Numbered from the stretch's first letter, positions 24,367-33,353 are shown. The stretch: DNA of 64,000 nt from Paenibacillus sp. JJ-100 (GCF_948329825.1 NZ_CAOJCM010000008.1:62001-126000); one strand, 5' to 3'. Translations and numbers: made by a program. The notes: generated by a model from the letters alone, not told the origin.

Positions 24367-25653
24367 TTATTTTTTAAGGTTGTAGAATCCTTTAAGACCA
24401 ACGTACTGAGCACGTGTATCCAGTTGATCCTCGATGCGGAGCAATTGGTTGTACTTCGCGATACGGTCTGTACGGGAAGGTGCACCTGTTTTGATTTGTC
24501 CAGCGTTTGTAGCAACCGCGATATCAGCGATTGTGCTATCTTCGGACTCACCGGAACGGTGGGAGATAACAGCTGTGTATCCTGCACGTTTAGCCATTTC
24601 GATTGCATCGAATGTTTCAGTGAGTGTACCGATTTGGTTCACTTTGATCAGGATGGAGTTACCGATACCTTTTTCGATACCTTGGGACAGACGCTCTGTG
24701 TTCGTTACGAACAAGTCATCACCAACGAGTTGTACTTTGTCGCCCAATTTTTCAGTGAGCAATTTCCAACCTTCCCAGTCGTCTTCGGACATACCGTCTT
24801 CGATTGTGATGATTGGGTACTTCTCAACCCATGAAGCCAACAGGTCAACATACTCAGCGGAAGTGTAAGATTTACCTTCGCCAGCCAGTGTATATTTACC
24901 ATCTTTGTAGAACTCAGTGGAAGCAACGTCCATACCCAGGAATACGTCAACGCCTGGTTTGTAACCTGCTTTTTCAATTGCTTCGATGATTGTAGTGATT
25001 GCTTCTTCATTGGAACTCAGGTTTGGTGCGAAACCACCTTCGTCACCTACAGCCGTGTTCAAGCCTTTGGAGCTCAGTACGGATTTCAGGTTGTGGAAGA
25101 TCTCTGCGCCAACGCGAAGAGCTTCTTTGAATGTTGGTGCGCCCACTGGCAGAACCATGAACTCTTGTACGTCGATGTTGTTGTCAGCGTGCTCACCACC
25201 GTTGATGATGTTCATCATTGGAACTGGCAGAGTTTTCGCGTTGAATCCGCCCAGGTAAACGTACAGTGGAATTTCCAAAGCGTCAGCAGCTGCGCGAGCT
25301 ACAGCCATGGATACAGCCAGAATTGCGTTCGCACCCAATTTACCTTTGTTTGGCGTACCATCCAAAGCGATCATCATTTTATCGATGCCCAGTTGATCCG
25401 TAGCGTCCATACCGATCACTTCTGGAGCAATGATTTCATTTACGTTTTTAACAGCTTGCAGTATACCTTTACCGAGGTAACGGGATTTGTCACCATCGCG
25501 AAGCTCAACAGCTTCGTGGGCACCAGTAGATGCGCCAGATGGAACGATTGCGCGTCCAAGTGCGCCGGACTCCAAATATACTTCAACTTCAACTGTAGGG
25601 TTACCACGGGAATCGAGGACCTCGCGTGCATACACGTCAGTAATAATAGTCAT
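24367..25653 (-). CDS. eno: Enolase
   Basis: The 428-residue enzyme converts 2-phosphoglycerate to phosphoenolpyruvate. The N-terminus TIITDVYAREVLDSRGNPTVEVE, the metal and substrate segments (VGDDLFVTN, ISHRSGESEDSTIADIAVA, KTGAPSRTDRIAKYNQLLRIE) and the length all match bacterial enolase. AAAGGAG precedes the ATG at 25653. It is the last gene of the cggR-gap-pgk-tpiA-gpmI-eno operon, with a 243-base gap before it and a terminator after it. Confidence 0.98.
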   Translation of the reverse strand: MTIITDVYAREVLDSRGNPTVEVEVYLESGALGRAIVPSGASTGAHEAVELRDGDKSRYLGKGILQAVKNVNEIIAPEVIGMDATDQLGIDKMMIALDGTPNKGKLGANAILAVSMAVARAAADALEIPLYVYLGGFNAKTLPVPMMNIINGGEHADNNIDVQEFMVLPVGAPTFKEALRVGAEIFHNLKSVLSSKGLNTAVGDEGGFAPNLSSNEEAITTIIEAIEKAGYKPGVDVFLGMDVASTEFYKDGKYTLAGEGKSYTSAEYVDLLASWVEKYPIITIEDGMSEDDWEGWKLLTEKLGDKVQLVGDDLFVTNTERLSQGIEKGIGNSILIKVNQIGTLTETFDAIEMAKRAGYTAVISHRSGESEDSTIADIAVATNAGQIKTGAPSRTDRIAKYNQLLRIEDQLDTRAQYVGLKGFYNLKK

Positions 25654-25896
25654 GAGTAATAGTCTCCTTTAATTTTAAGTTTATTTAAGATCGGGACACC
25701 TTGTGTTTCCCCTTATCCACTACGTCAGCAGAATCGTCTTTCGATCGCTGTTATCCCCTGATTCCTTTGAACTTATTCTCATAAGTTGGAATCATGTGAT
25801 AAAGGCGAACGCTACCGCTTCTCCAGACCATTTCTGCTACCTTCGTTCAGGGGTAAACGCCAAACTTCCCAATTTCATATATAGTGGCTGTGCAGC

Positions 25897-27441
25897 TTAT
25901 TTACGGGAAGCAATAACGGATGTACCTGTCATTTCTTCCGGTTTAGGTAGCTGCATCAGGTCAAGAATCGTTGGCGCGATATCGGCCAAAATTCCACCTT
26001 CACGCAGTGTAACATTCGGATCTGTAACGATAAATGGAACAGGGTTTGTTGTATGAGCTGTGAACGGACGTCCTTGCTCATCAAACACCATATCCGCATT
26101 ACCGTGATCCGCTGTGATCAGCACCACGCCGCCTTTGGCAAGTACCGCGTCTACAACGCGACCCATGCACTCATCCGTCACTTCAACCGCTTTGATCGTT
26201 GGCTCCAGCATACCGGAGTGTCCAACCATGTCAGGGTTAGCAAAGTTCAGGATAATCGCATCGTGTTTATCCGCTTCAATCTCGCGGACTGCTGCATCTG
26301 CAACTTCATAAGCGCTCATCTCTGGTTGCAGGTCATAGGTTGCAACCTTAGGTGAGTTGATCAGCACGCGAGTCTCGCCTGGAAGCTCTACATCACGGCC
26401 GCCGCTGAAGAAGAAAGTTACGTGCGGGTATTTCTCAGTTTCTGCAATACGCAGTTGTTTTTTATTGTTCTGAACCAGCACTTCACCCAGCGTATTGTCG
26501 AGATTCTTCGGCTCATAAGCCACGTAACCTTCAACAGTCTCGCTGAATAGTGTCAGGCAGACAAAGTGCAAGCCCACAGGGAACTTCGGTCCACGATCGA
26601 AACCGCGGAAATCGGAGTTCGTGAATACTTGCGACAACTGAATTGCGCGGTCAGGACGGAAGTTAAGGAAGACAACGGAATCGCCGCTCTCTACCAGACC
26701 TACCGGCTCACCATTCGCTTGAACGATCACCGTTGGTTCAACGAACTCGTCAAACACGGATTTCTCATACGATTCTTGAACCGCTTGGAGTGGGTCAGTG
26801 TACTTCGGTCCATCACCATAAACGATAGCGCGGTAGGATTTCTCCACTCGCTCCCAGCGTTTATCACGGTCCATAGCGTAATAGCGGCCTTGAACCGTTG
26901 CGATTTTACCTACACCGACTTCATCGATCTTAGCAATCAACTTCTGCATGAAGTCTTTACCGCTATCTGGCATTACATCACGGCCATCAAGGAAAGCATG
27001 AACATACACTTCGCTCATGTTTTCTTTTTTGGCTAGATCCAGCATAGCGAACAGGTGCTCGATGTGACTATGTACGCCACCATCGGACAACAAGCCATAC
27101 AGATGCAGTTTTTTACCGTTCTCTTTCGCTTCGCGCACGGCTTTGACAAGTGTCTCATTGTCGTAGAACTCACCGTCACGAATAGACTTGGAGATACGGG
27201 TCAAATCCTGATAAACGATCCGGCCGGCACCAATATTCAGGTGACCTACCTCGGAATTTCCCATTTGGCCTTCCGGCAAACCTACAGCCTCACCGCATGC
27301 GGTCAAGGTTGTATGTGGGAACTGGCTCATAAAGCGGTCATAGTTCGGTTTCTTGGCTTGCGCAACTGCGTTGCCTTCCACCGTATTACGCAGACCGAAG
27401 CCATCCATGATGATCAGAGCTACAGGTTTTGGAGCTGTCAT
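25897..27441 (-). CDS. gpmI: 2,3-bisphosphoglycerate-independent phosphoglycerate mutase
   Basis: The 514-residue metalloenzyme interconverts 3- and 2-phosphoglycerate. The N-terminal PVALIIMDGFGLR metal site, QMGNSEVGHLNIGAGRIVYQDL with the phosphoserine nucleophile, and C-terminal VLITADHGNADMV and TAHTTNPVPFI metal ligands are all present. The ATG at 27441 lies one base after the tpiA stop codon, and a GAGGGGG site is inside the tpiA end; a longer in-frame start overlapping tpiA is rejected. In Bacillales this manganese-dependent type is also needed for sporulation. Confidence 0.98.
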   Translation of the reverse strand: MTAPKPVALIIMDGFGLRNTVEGNAVAQAKKPNYDRFMSQFPHTTLTACGEAVGLPEGQMGNSEVGHLNIGAGRIVYQDLTRISKSIRDGEFYDNETLVKAVREAKENGKKLHLYGLLSDGGVHSHIEHLFAMLDLAKKENMSEVYVHAFLDGRDVMPDSGKDFMQKLIAKIDEVGVGKIATVQGRYYAMDRDKRWERVEKSYRAIVYGDGPKYTDPLQAVQESYEKSVFDEFVEPTVIVQANGEPVGLVESGDSVVFLNFRPDRAIQLSQVFTNSDFRGFDRGPKFPVGLHFVCLTLFSETVEGYVAYEPKNLDNTLGEVLVQNNKKQLRIAETEKYPHVTFFFSGGRDVELPGETRVLINSPKVATYDLQPEMSAYEVADAAVREIEADKHDAIILNFANPDMVGHSGMLEPTIKAVEVTDECMGRVVDAVLAKGGVVLITADHGNADMVFDEQGRPFTAHTTNPVPFIVTDPNVTLREGGILADIAPTILDLMQLPKPEEMTGTSVIASRK

Positions 27442-27442
27442 C

Positions 27443-28195
27443 TTACTTCGCCCCCTCAACAAGCGCGATAAACGAAGCTGGCTGCAAGCTGGCACCGCCA
27501 ACAAGTGCGCCGTCGATGTCGCTTTGTCCGAGGTATTCTGTTACGTTTTCTGGTTTCACGCTACCGCCGTATTGAATACGAACTGCATTCGCAACCTGCT
27601 CGTTGTACAGATCCTTCACCAATGTACGGATGTAAGCAATAACTTCATTCGCATCTTGGGATGTAGAGGATTTGCCTGTACCAATCGCCCAGATTGGCTC
27701 ATAAGCGATAACCACTTGTGCTGCTTGCTCAGCAGTCAAACCTGCCAAAGCTGCTTCCGTTTGCACTTTGCATACGTCTTTTGTTTGGTTCGCTTCACGC
27801 TCTTCCAGCGTTTCACCAAGACAGAAGATTGGAGTCAATCCATGACGGAATGCTGCATGCAACTTTTTATTCACGGTCTCATCTGTTTCCGCAAAATATT
27901 GACGGCGCTCGGAGTGACCGATAATTACATAATCTACACCCAGTTCCTTCAACATGATTCCGCTGATTTCACCAGTGAATGCACCATTGTCTTCGAAGTG
28001 AAGATTTTGTGCACCGATTTTGATGCTAGTGCCTTTCACAGCTTCTACCAGGGATGGCAAGTTTGTGAAAGGTGCGCAGATTACCGTTTCTACGCCGTCG
28101 ACTTCCGCTTTTCCTTTAACTTCTTGAATGAAGTCATTGGATTCGGAAACCGTTTTGAACATTTTCCAGTTACCCGCAATAATTGGTGTTCTCAT
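27443..28195 (-). CDS. tpiA: Triosephosphate isomerase
   Basis: The 250-residue TIM-barrel enzyme interconverts dihydroxyacetone phosphate and glyceraldehyde 3-phosphate. PIIAGNWKMFKT carries the active-site Asn and Lys, VIIGHSERR the catalytic His, AYEPIWAIGTG the catalytic Glu, and YGGSVKPEN a phosphate loop. AAGGAG lies 9 bases before the ATG at 28195. It sits between pgk (33 bases upstream) and gpmI. Confidence 0.98.
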   Translation of the reverse strand: MRTPIIAGNWKMFKTVSESNDFIQEVKGKAEVDGVETVICAPFTNLPSLVEAVKGTSIKIGAQNLHFEDNGAFTGEISGIMLKELGVDYVIIGHSERRQYFAETDETVNKKLHAAFRHGLTPIFCLGETLEEREANQTKDVCKVQTEAALAGLTAEQAAQVVIAYEPIWAIGTGKSSTSQDANEVIAYIRTLVKDLYNEQVANAVRIQYGGSVKPENVTEYLGQSDIDGALVGGASLQPASFIALVEGAK

Positions 28196-28228
28196 TGGTT
28201 TCAACTCCTTCATGCTATAGCTTAAAGC

Positions 28229-29410
28229 TTACTTGTCGTTCAATGCAACTACGCCTGGAAGCACTTTGCCTTCCATGAACTCGAGTGATGCACCGCCACC
28301 TGTGGAGATGTGGTCCATTTTGTCAGCCAATTTGAATTTCTCAGCTGCAGCCGCAGAATCGCCTCCGCCAATTACGGTATATGCAGATGTTGTAGCGCAA
28401 GCTTCAGCTACTGCACGCGTACCGTGGGAGAATGGCTCGATTTCGAATACGCCCATAGGTCCGTTCCATACAACCAGCTTGGAGTTTTTAACAACGTCAG
28501 CATAGATCTCACGTGTTTTTGGACCGATGTCGATACCTTCCCATTCAGCAGGAATGTCGCCAACTTCAACGATTTTTGTGTTTGCATTCGCACTAAAGTC
28601 GTCAGAGATTACGATATCCACTGGCAGGTAGAAGTTTTTGCCCAGTTTTTTTGCTTTTTCGATAAAGCCAAGTGCTACGTCCAATTTGGACTCATCCAGC
28701 AGGGATTTACCTACTTCGTGACCTTGAGCTTTCATGAACGTGTAGGACAGACCTCCACCGATGATTACGTTGTCTGCAATGTTCAGCAGGTTGTCGATCA
28801 CATCGATTTTGTCTTTTACTTTGGAACCACCGATGATTGCTGTGAAAGGACGCTCAGGATTGGAGATTGCTTTACCCAATACATCAAGCTCTTTCTCCAT
28901 CAACAGACCGGATACTGCTGGAAGCAAGTGTGCGATTCCTTCTGTTGAAGCATGCGCTCTGTGCGCCGCACCAAAAGCGTCGTTAACGAAAACGTCAGCC
29001 AGCTCAGCAAATTGTTTTGCGAGTTCTGGATCGTTTTTCTCTTCGCCAGCGTGGAAACGAACGTTCTCAAGCAACAATACGTCACCGTTGTTCAGTTCAG
29101 CGATTTGAGCTTTAACCGTTTCGCCAACAGAATCATCAGCTTTAACCACTTTTTTACCAAGCAGTTCAGACAAACGCTCAGCAGCAGGCGTCAGACGCAT
29201 GGATTCTACGACTTCACCTTTAGGACGACCCATGTGGCTCGCCAAGATCACTTTAGCTCCTTTTTCGATCAGGAAGTTGATCGTTGGCAGTGTTGCACGA
29301 ATACGCTTGTCATCTGTAATTTTACCATCTTCGAGCGGCACATTAAAATCTACACGGACAAATACCCGTTTTCCATTCAATTCGATATCACGTACACTTT
29401 TTTTATTCAT
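28229..29410 (-). CDS. pgk: Phosphoglycerate kinase
   Basis: The 393-residue enzyme transfers phosphate from 1,3-bisphosphoglycerate to ADP. VFVRVDFNVPLEDG, ILASHMGRPKGE, LLENVRFHAGEEKND and the C-terminal nucleotide site (GGGDSAAAAEKF, STGGGASLEFMEGKVLPGV) are all seen. GGAGG is before the ATG at 29410. A stable hairpin lies in the gap to the upstream gap gene. Confidence 0.98.
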   Translation of the reverse strand: MNKKSVRDIELNGKRVFVRVDFNVPLEDGKITDDKRIRATLPTINFLIEKGAKVILASHMGRPKGEVVESMRLTPAAERLSELLGKKVVKADDSVGETVKAQIAELNNGDVLLLENVRFHAGEEKNDPELAKQFAELADVFVNDAFGAAHRAHASTEGIAHLLPAVSGLLMEKELDVLGKAISNPERPFTAIIGGSKVKDKIDVIDNLLNIADNVIIGGGLSYTFMKAQGHEVGKSLLDESKLDVALGFIEKAKKLGKNFYLPVDIVISDDFSANANTKIVEVGDIPAEWEGIDIGPKTREIYADVVKNSKLVVWNGPMGVFEIEPFSHGTRAVAEACATTSAYTVIGGGDSAAAAEKFKLADKMDHISTGGGASLEFMEGKVLPGVVALNDK

Positions 29411-29511
29411 CTGTATTTCCTCCGCACCCATGTATTTGGTGAACCTTTCAAGGGTTGAGTCCCTTGTCTGTTCTGGTGTTCATGAGAAATTTGCAAAAGT
29501 TCCATATATAA

Positions 29512-29544
29512 AGAGCGGAAACAATAACAATCTGTTTCCGCTCT
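29512..29544 (-). terminator. Hairpin between gap and pgk, possible partial terminator or mRNA stabiliser
   Basis: AGAGCGGAAACA and TGTTTCCGCTCT pair over 12 bases around a 9-base loop. Only a weak T-run (TTTATATAT) follows on the minus strand. In Bacillus subtilis the gap message is far more abundant than the distal genes, and such a hairpin would fit; here that is inference. Confidence 0.6.
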
Positions 29545-29559
29545 ATGATATTACAGATA

Positions 29560-30567
29560 TTACTTGATCATTTTTGCAAAGTGCTCCAGTGTACGAACCA
29601 ATTGAGCTGTGTAGGACATTTCGTTGTCATACCAAGCTACAGTTTTAACCAATTGTTGGTCGCCCACTGTCAGAACTTTAGTTTGAGTTGCATCGAACAG
29701 GGAACCGTAAGTGATACCCACGATGTCGGAAGATACGATTTCGTCTTCTGTGTATCCGAAAGATTGTGAATCAGAAGCTTCTTTCATTGCTGCGTTAACT
29801 TCTTCAGCTGTTACTTTTTTACCCAGAACAGTAACCAGCTCAGTCAGGGAACCTGTTGGTGTTGGTACGCGTTGAGCTGCACCATCCAATTTACCTTGCA
29901 GTTCAGGGATAACCAGACCGATTGCTTTAGCAGCACCAGTTGTGTTAGGAATGATGTTTTCAGCTGCTGCACGAGCACGACGGAAGTCACCTTTAGGGTG
30001 TGGAGCATCCAACGTGTTTTGGTCGCCAGTGTAAGCGTGAATTGTAGTCATCAAACCTTGAACAATTCCGAATTTGTCTTGCAACGTTTTTGCCATAGGA
30101 GCCAAGCAGTTTGTTGTGCAAGATGCGCCGGAGATTACAGTTTCAGTACCATCAAGGATGTCATGGTTTACGTTGTAAACGATAGTTTTCATATCGCCAG
30201 TTGCTGGTGCGGAGATAACTACTTTCTTAGCTCCACCTTTCAAGTGTTTCTCAGCAGCTTCTTTAGTTGTGAAGAAACCAGTACATTCCAGAACGATATC
30301 TACACCGAGATCTCCCCAAGGAAGTTCTTCAGGGTTACGGTTAGCCATAACTTTAACTTCTTTGCCGTTCACTTTGAAGAAGCCGTCGTGTACTTCAACA
30401 TCGCCATCGAAGCGGCCTTGAGTTGTATCATATTTGAGCAAATGAGCCAGCATTTTAGCGTCAGTCAAGTCGTTGATTGCTACAACTTCAATGCCCTCTA
30501 CATTTTGAATACGGCGGAATGCCAAACGACCAATACGTCCAAAACCGTTAATACCTACTTTAATCAT
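29560..30567 (-). CDS. gap: Glyceraldehyde-3-phosphate dehydrogenase, NAD-dependent glycolytic type
   Basis: The 335-residue enzyme has the NAD-binding VGINGFGRIGRLAFR, an Asp after VAIND (residue 33) typical of NAD preference, and catalytic Cys150 in SGASCTTNCLAP, with WYDNEMSYTAQ near the C-terminus. GGGAGG precedes the ATG at 30567. It follows cggR, its expected repressor, by 127 bases. Position and sequence support the glycolytic GapA rather than the gluconeogenic GapB. Confidence 0.97.
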   Translation of the reverse strand: MIKVGINGFGRIGRLAFRRIQNVEGIEVVAINDLTDAKMLAHLLKYDTTQGRFDGDVEVHDGFFKVNGKEVKVMANRNPEELPWGDLGVDIVLECTGFFTTKEAAEKHLKGGAKKVVISAPATGDMKTIVYNVNHDILDGTETVISGASCTTNCLAPMAKTLQDKFGIVQGLMTTIHAYTGDQNTLDAPHPKGDFRRARAAAENIIPNTTGAAKAIGLVIPELQGKLDGAAQRVPTPTGSLTELVTVLGKKVTAEEVNAAMKEASDSQSFGYTEDEIVSSDIVGITYGSLFDATQTKVLTVGDQQLVKTVAWYDNEMSYTAQLVRTLEHFAKMIK

Positions 30568-30694
30568 GAGTAAGTTCCTCCCAAGTTTTGATTTATTTTT
30601 TTGTTGAAACTATATATTCAAGACAGACGGTGAAGTCCGTCAAGACAACAAGAGTTATGTGAAAAACAAACTGTTTCAGCTCTGAAAATAGGAA

Positions 30695-31720
30695 TCATCC
30701 CATCTCCGCAACGATGACTTCGGCCGCAGCCTCATCGATAATCAGAATATCTTCCTGCCCGAAACGAAGTACGGAATGAATGGCAGCCGCCTTGCTTTTG
30801 CCGCCCGCAATACCTATAACAACGTCCGTTCGTTCAATATCCTGTAGTCGCATCCCCAGTGTAAGCATGGTATGTACCACCTCACCCTGACCATTAAAGT
30901 AATACCCGAAGGACTCCGATACCGCCCCCTGCTCCTGAAGTTCGTCGATGATCTCCGGTGCAAGCTTACGTCTCTTCGCCATCTCCACAGCATCACCAAT
31001 ACCATGTATGACGATGCGTGATTGCCTGATGAGTTGTAGAATCTCCTGAACACCCGGGTCCTGGATTAGCGACTCATAGGCATGGTCACTGAGCAAATCC
31101 GGTACATGCAAGAGTTTGTATTGGGCTCCTGCCCGCTTTGCCATAGTGGATGCAATTGTATTGGCCTGAATCTCCAGGCTTTCTCCTAAGCCACCTCGTG
31201 CTGGTACAAACCAGACGCCCTTCAGCGCCGTCGGTGCTGTGAGTTGTTCTGCGACTTCGGCCGTTGTTGATCCACCTGTAACGGCGACAACGTCGTTGTC
31301 ATGAATGATACTGCCAAGAGCTTTCGCTCCGGCCCTTCCAAGTTCCCTCTTAGCAAAAGGAGATATATCTGAATCGCCGGGAACTACAACTACCTTTTGC
31401 AGACCGTAGACTTCCTTGATTCGTTCCTCCAGCTCCGATAATCCAAACAGCTCTTTCGCGACAGGTTCTAACTGCTGCAGCAGATTGTAACCCGCTTCGC
31501 TGATCTTCATGCCAGCACTGTCGATTTCAATAAGTCCCTGAGCCTTTAACAGATCCGTCTCAGCTCTCAGAACCCGCTCGGTCATCTCTAAGGAATTCGC
31601 TAACGTTCTCCGCCCAATCACATCCGATAACATGATTTGGTGCAGAATCGTATACCGTTTTTTCAACACATCCATGAGATCGGGCAGAAGCTGCTTTTGC
31701 ACTTCTAAAATCGTTCGCAT
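30695..31720 (-). CDS. cggR: Central glycolytic genes regulator, SorC/DeoR family
   Basis: The 341-residue repressor has an N-terminal winged helix (DVIGRRTLANSLEMTERVLRAETDLLKAQGLIEI, about residues 36-70) and a C-terminal sugar-phosphate-binding domain (VAVTGGSTTAEVAEQL, VVIGIAGGKSKAAAIHSVL). In Bacillus, CggR represses the gap operon and is released by fructose-1,6-bisphosphate. Here a CggR-type operator (31763-31798) lies just downstream of a good promoter, so it controls itself and the whole operon. The ATG at 31720 is preferred because GGGAG is 8 bases before it; a GTG three codons earlier is possible. Confidence 0.95.
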   Translation of the reverse strand: MRTILEVQKQLLPDLMDVLKKRYTILHQIMLSDVIGRRTLANSLEMTERVLRAETDLLKAQGLIEIDSAGMKISEAGYNLLQQLEPVAKELFGLSELEERIKEVYGLQKVVVVPGDSDISPFAKRELGRAGAKALGSIIHDNDVVAVTGGSTTAEVAEQLTAPTALKGVWFVPARGGLGESLEIQANTIASTMAKRAGAQYKLLHVPDLLSDHAYESLIQDPGVQEILQLIRQSRIVIHGIGDAVEMAKRRKLAPEIIDELQEQGAVSESFGYYFNGQGEVVHTMLTLGMRLQDIERTDVVIGIAGGKSKAAAIHSVLRFGQEDILIIDEAAAEVIVAEMG

Positions 31721-31762
31721 GCTTTCCACTCCCGCAAGCTTCTCGCTCCAAGCTTTTACATG

Positions 31763-31798
31763 GCCCTAAAATGTCCCGGGTAAACTTTTTAAGTCCCA
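31763..31798 (-). promoter_or_regulatory. CggR operator
   Basis: On the minus strand the pattern is TGGGAC-6 bases-AGTT-4 bases-CGGGAC-6 bases-GGGC. This keeps the spacing of the Bacillus CggR operator (CGGGAC-N6-TGTC-N4-CGGGAC-N6-TGTC), with both CGGGAC-like halves recognisable and the TGTC halves more degenerate. It starts about 6 bases after the -10 element, in position to block transcription. Confidence 0.75.
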
Positions 31799-31803
31799 CG
31801 TTT

Positions 31804-31832
31804 ATTCTACCTAAAATTAATGCGATATGCAA
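31804..31832 (-). promoter_or_regulatory. Promoter of the cggR-gap-pgk-tpiA-gpmI-eno operon
   Basis: A -35 element TTGCAT (31827-31832) and a -10 element TAGAAT (31804-31809) are separated by exactly 17 bases, reading to the left. The operator and then the cggR start follow. Confidence 0.8.
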
Positions 31833-32165
31833 GTGTTTCAAATGCTTATTTCGCCCATTCTAGAGGACATTTGTACGCGCCTTTTTTCACAACCTGAGCA
31901 CTTAGATCATGAACAGTAACTTATATACCTTATATAGAAGGAACACGATCATTCGTATCTATATCTTGCTGTATGAACCCTTTTACAAGGCTTGTCCAAA
32001 ACAGTTAATAGCATGCACCTAAATGCAAGCATTATTCTTCTTTAGCATGATCATTTCCCGATTAATTCAAACCGTCTACGGAATAACTCCAATCATCCTT
32101 TGCAGCCAACTCACCTCAAACTATTCAACTAAGAAAATATCCGTTTTTTCATCCAAAGCAACTTC
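31833..32165. other. Divergent intergenic stretch between cggR promoter and tRNA-Arg promoter
   Basis: About 330 bases with no gene or clear signal. Nothing stands out beyond ordinary A+T-rich spacer. Confidence 0.5.
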
Positions 32166-32194
32166 TTGCAATTCACTAATCCATAGGATATAAT
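32166..32194 (+). promoter_or_regulatory. Promoter of tRNA-Arg
   Basis: TTGCAA (32166-32171) and TATAAT (32189-32194) with a 17-base spacer, 23 bases before the tRNA. Confidence 0.85.
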
Positions 32195-32217
32195 CATTAA
32201 TGCTGTCACATTATTTT

Positions 32218-32292
32218 GCGCCCGTGGTCCAATGGATATGACGTAGGCCTCCGAAGCCTGAGATCCAAGTTCGATTCTTGGCGGGCGCGCCA
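32218..32292 (+). tRNA. tRNA-Arg, anticodon CCG
   Basis: A full cloverleaf can be drawn. The acceptor strands GCGCCCG and CGGGCGC pair, the anticodon loop is CTCCGAA with anticodon CCG for codon CGG, the T-loop is GTTCGAT, and the encoded CCA is at 32290-32292. It is a single tRNA gene upstream of clpP with its own promoter and a following hairpin terminator. Confidence 0.96.
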
Positions 32293-32327
32293 TCTATTTT
32301 TCAACAGCTCATTAAGCATTTAACCAA

Positions 32328-32352
32328 CGAAACCGGAAAGGTTTCTTTTTTT
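32328..32352 (+). terminator. tRNA-Arg terminator
   Basis: GAAACC and GGTTTC form a short stem followed by eight T. It separates the tRNA from the clpP promoter. Confidence 0.75.
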
Positions 32353-32362
32353 TCAAAGTTAG

Positions 32363-32379
32363 TTTGACTTTCTTTGACT
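32363..32379 (-). promoter_or_regulatory. CtsR operator (heat-shock box) at clpP
   Basis: On the minus strand the sequence is AGTCAAA-GAA-AGTCAAA, two perfect heptads spaced by 3 bases, which is the CtsR consensus for class III heat-shock genes. It covers the -35 element of the clpP promoter, so CtsR bound here would block transcription. Confidence 0.88.
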
Positions 32380-32402
32380 TTTTGTTTGAGATTGTTTATG
32401 AT
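32374..32402 (+). promoter_or_regulatory. clpP promoter
   Basis: -35 TTGACT (32374-32379), 17-base spacer, -10 TATGAT (32397-32402). It overlaps the CtsR box. Confidence 0.8.
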
Positions 32403-32470
32403 GTGGTTAATACGGTAACAGTAAAAATAAACACCAATTTAATATTCACATTTCCGAGGAGGTTTTTCAC

Positions 32471-33067
32471 GTGAGTTATATTCCAATGGTCGTTGAACAG
32501 AGCAACCGGGGTGAGCGTGCCTATGATATTTATTCCAGATTGCTGAAGGATCGTATCATTTTTCTTGGCAGCGACGTGAATGACGTTGTGGCGAATGCCA
32601 TTATGGCACAGATGTTGTTCCTGGCAGCCGAAGATCCGGAGAAAGACATTCACTTATACATCAACAGTCCGGGCGGATCGATTACCGCAGGTATGGCCAT
32701 CTACGATACCATGCAATTCATCAAACCGGATGTATCTACGATCTGTGTAGGTATGGCAGCTTCGATGGGTGCATTCCTGTTGAATGCCGGTGCAAAAGGT
32801 AAACGTTTTGCGTTGCCGAACAGTGAGATCATGATTCACCAGCCACTGGGTGGTGCACAAGGTCAAGCATCTGATATCGAGATTCGCGCACGCCGTATTC
32901 TGAAAATGCGTGATACGCTCAATCGCATCATCTCCGAACGCACAGGTCAACCACTGGAGCGCATCGAAAAAGATACAGATCGTGATTACTTCATGAGTGC
33001 TGCTGAAGCAGCTGATTACGGTATCATCGATAAAGTGATTCAAAAGGTAGGTTCCCAAGGTATCTAA
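32471..33067 (+). CDS. clpP: ATP-dependent Clp protease proteolytic subunit
   Basis: The 198-residue serine protease forms the two-ring chamber fed by ClpX or ClpC. The catalytic triad is in the canonical places: Ser98 in GMAASMGAF, His123 in MIHQPLGG and Asp172 in KDTDRDYF. Translation starts at a GTG, with GAGGAGG 8 bases before it. The CtsR box shows heat and stress control. It is the likely protease for proteins tagged by the tmRNA found in the same window. Confidence 0.98.
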   Translation: MSYIPMVVEQSNRGERAYDIYSRLLKDRIIFLGSDVNDVVANAIMAQMLFLAAEDPEKDIHLYINSPGGSITAGMAIYDTMQFIKPDVSTICVGMAASMGAFLLNAGAKGKRFALPNSEIMIHQPLGGAQGQASDIEIRARRILKMRDTLNRIISERTGQPLERIEKDTDRDYFMSAAEAADYGIIDKVIQKVGSQGI

Positions 33068-33091
33068 CTCTAACCTGGGAAGCTAGCAAGA

Positions 33092-33141
33092 ATAGCGCAG
33101 GGCGAGTGTCACCTCCTATAGGTGAGCCCGTCCTGCGCTAT
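33092..33141 (+). other. Hairpin 1 after clpP
   Basis: ATAGCGCAGG and CCTGCGCTAT pair perfectly, with a further inner stem TCACCT/AGGTGA. It is a stable structure without a strong T-run, so it may slow 3' exonucleases or be a weak terminator. Confidence 0.6.
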
Positions 33142-33152
33142 ATTTGTGTAAA

Positions 33153-33191
33153 CAGGCAATATCACCACCCGATAGTGGGGTGTATTGCCTG
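33153..33191. other. Hairpin 2 after clpP
   Basis: CAGGCAATA and TATTGCCTG pair over 9 bases, and the inner CACC/GGTG extends the stem. There is no T-run on either strand. Confidence 0.6.
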
Positions 33192-33197
33192 AACCAG

Positions 33198-33241
33198 CAA
33201 GAAGCCCCGTCATGATACGTTGACGCGGGCTTCTTGTTTAC
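33198..33241 (+). terminator. clpP terminator (hairpin 3)
   Basis: CAAGAAGCCC pairs with GGGCTTCTTG, with inner CGTCA/TGACG, followed by TTTACTTTTT. It is the third of three successive hairpins between clpP and the convergent gene. Confidence 0.8.
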
Positions 33242-33353
33242 TTTTTCACGAGGAAGAGGTATCAGTGCTGTTTGTGTCCCTTTTGTCCCCTGTGACCTTT
33301 GCTCTTAGTGCTCTCCTGCTATTGATCGTTCATTATTCTTCGGCCCAACAAAC

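Noticed and set aside
25093..29458. Several long plus-strand frames opposite eno, gpmI, tpiA and pgk
   Set aside because: They are shadows of highly expressed genes with biased codons; they lack ribosome sites and their proteins look random.
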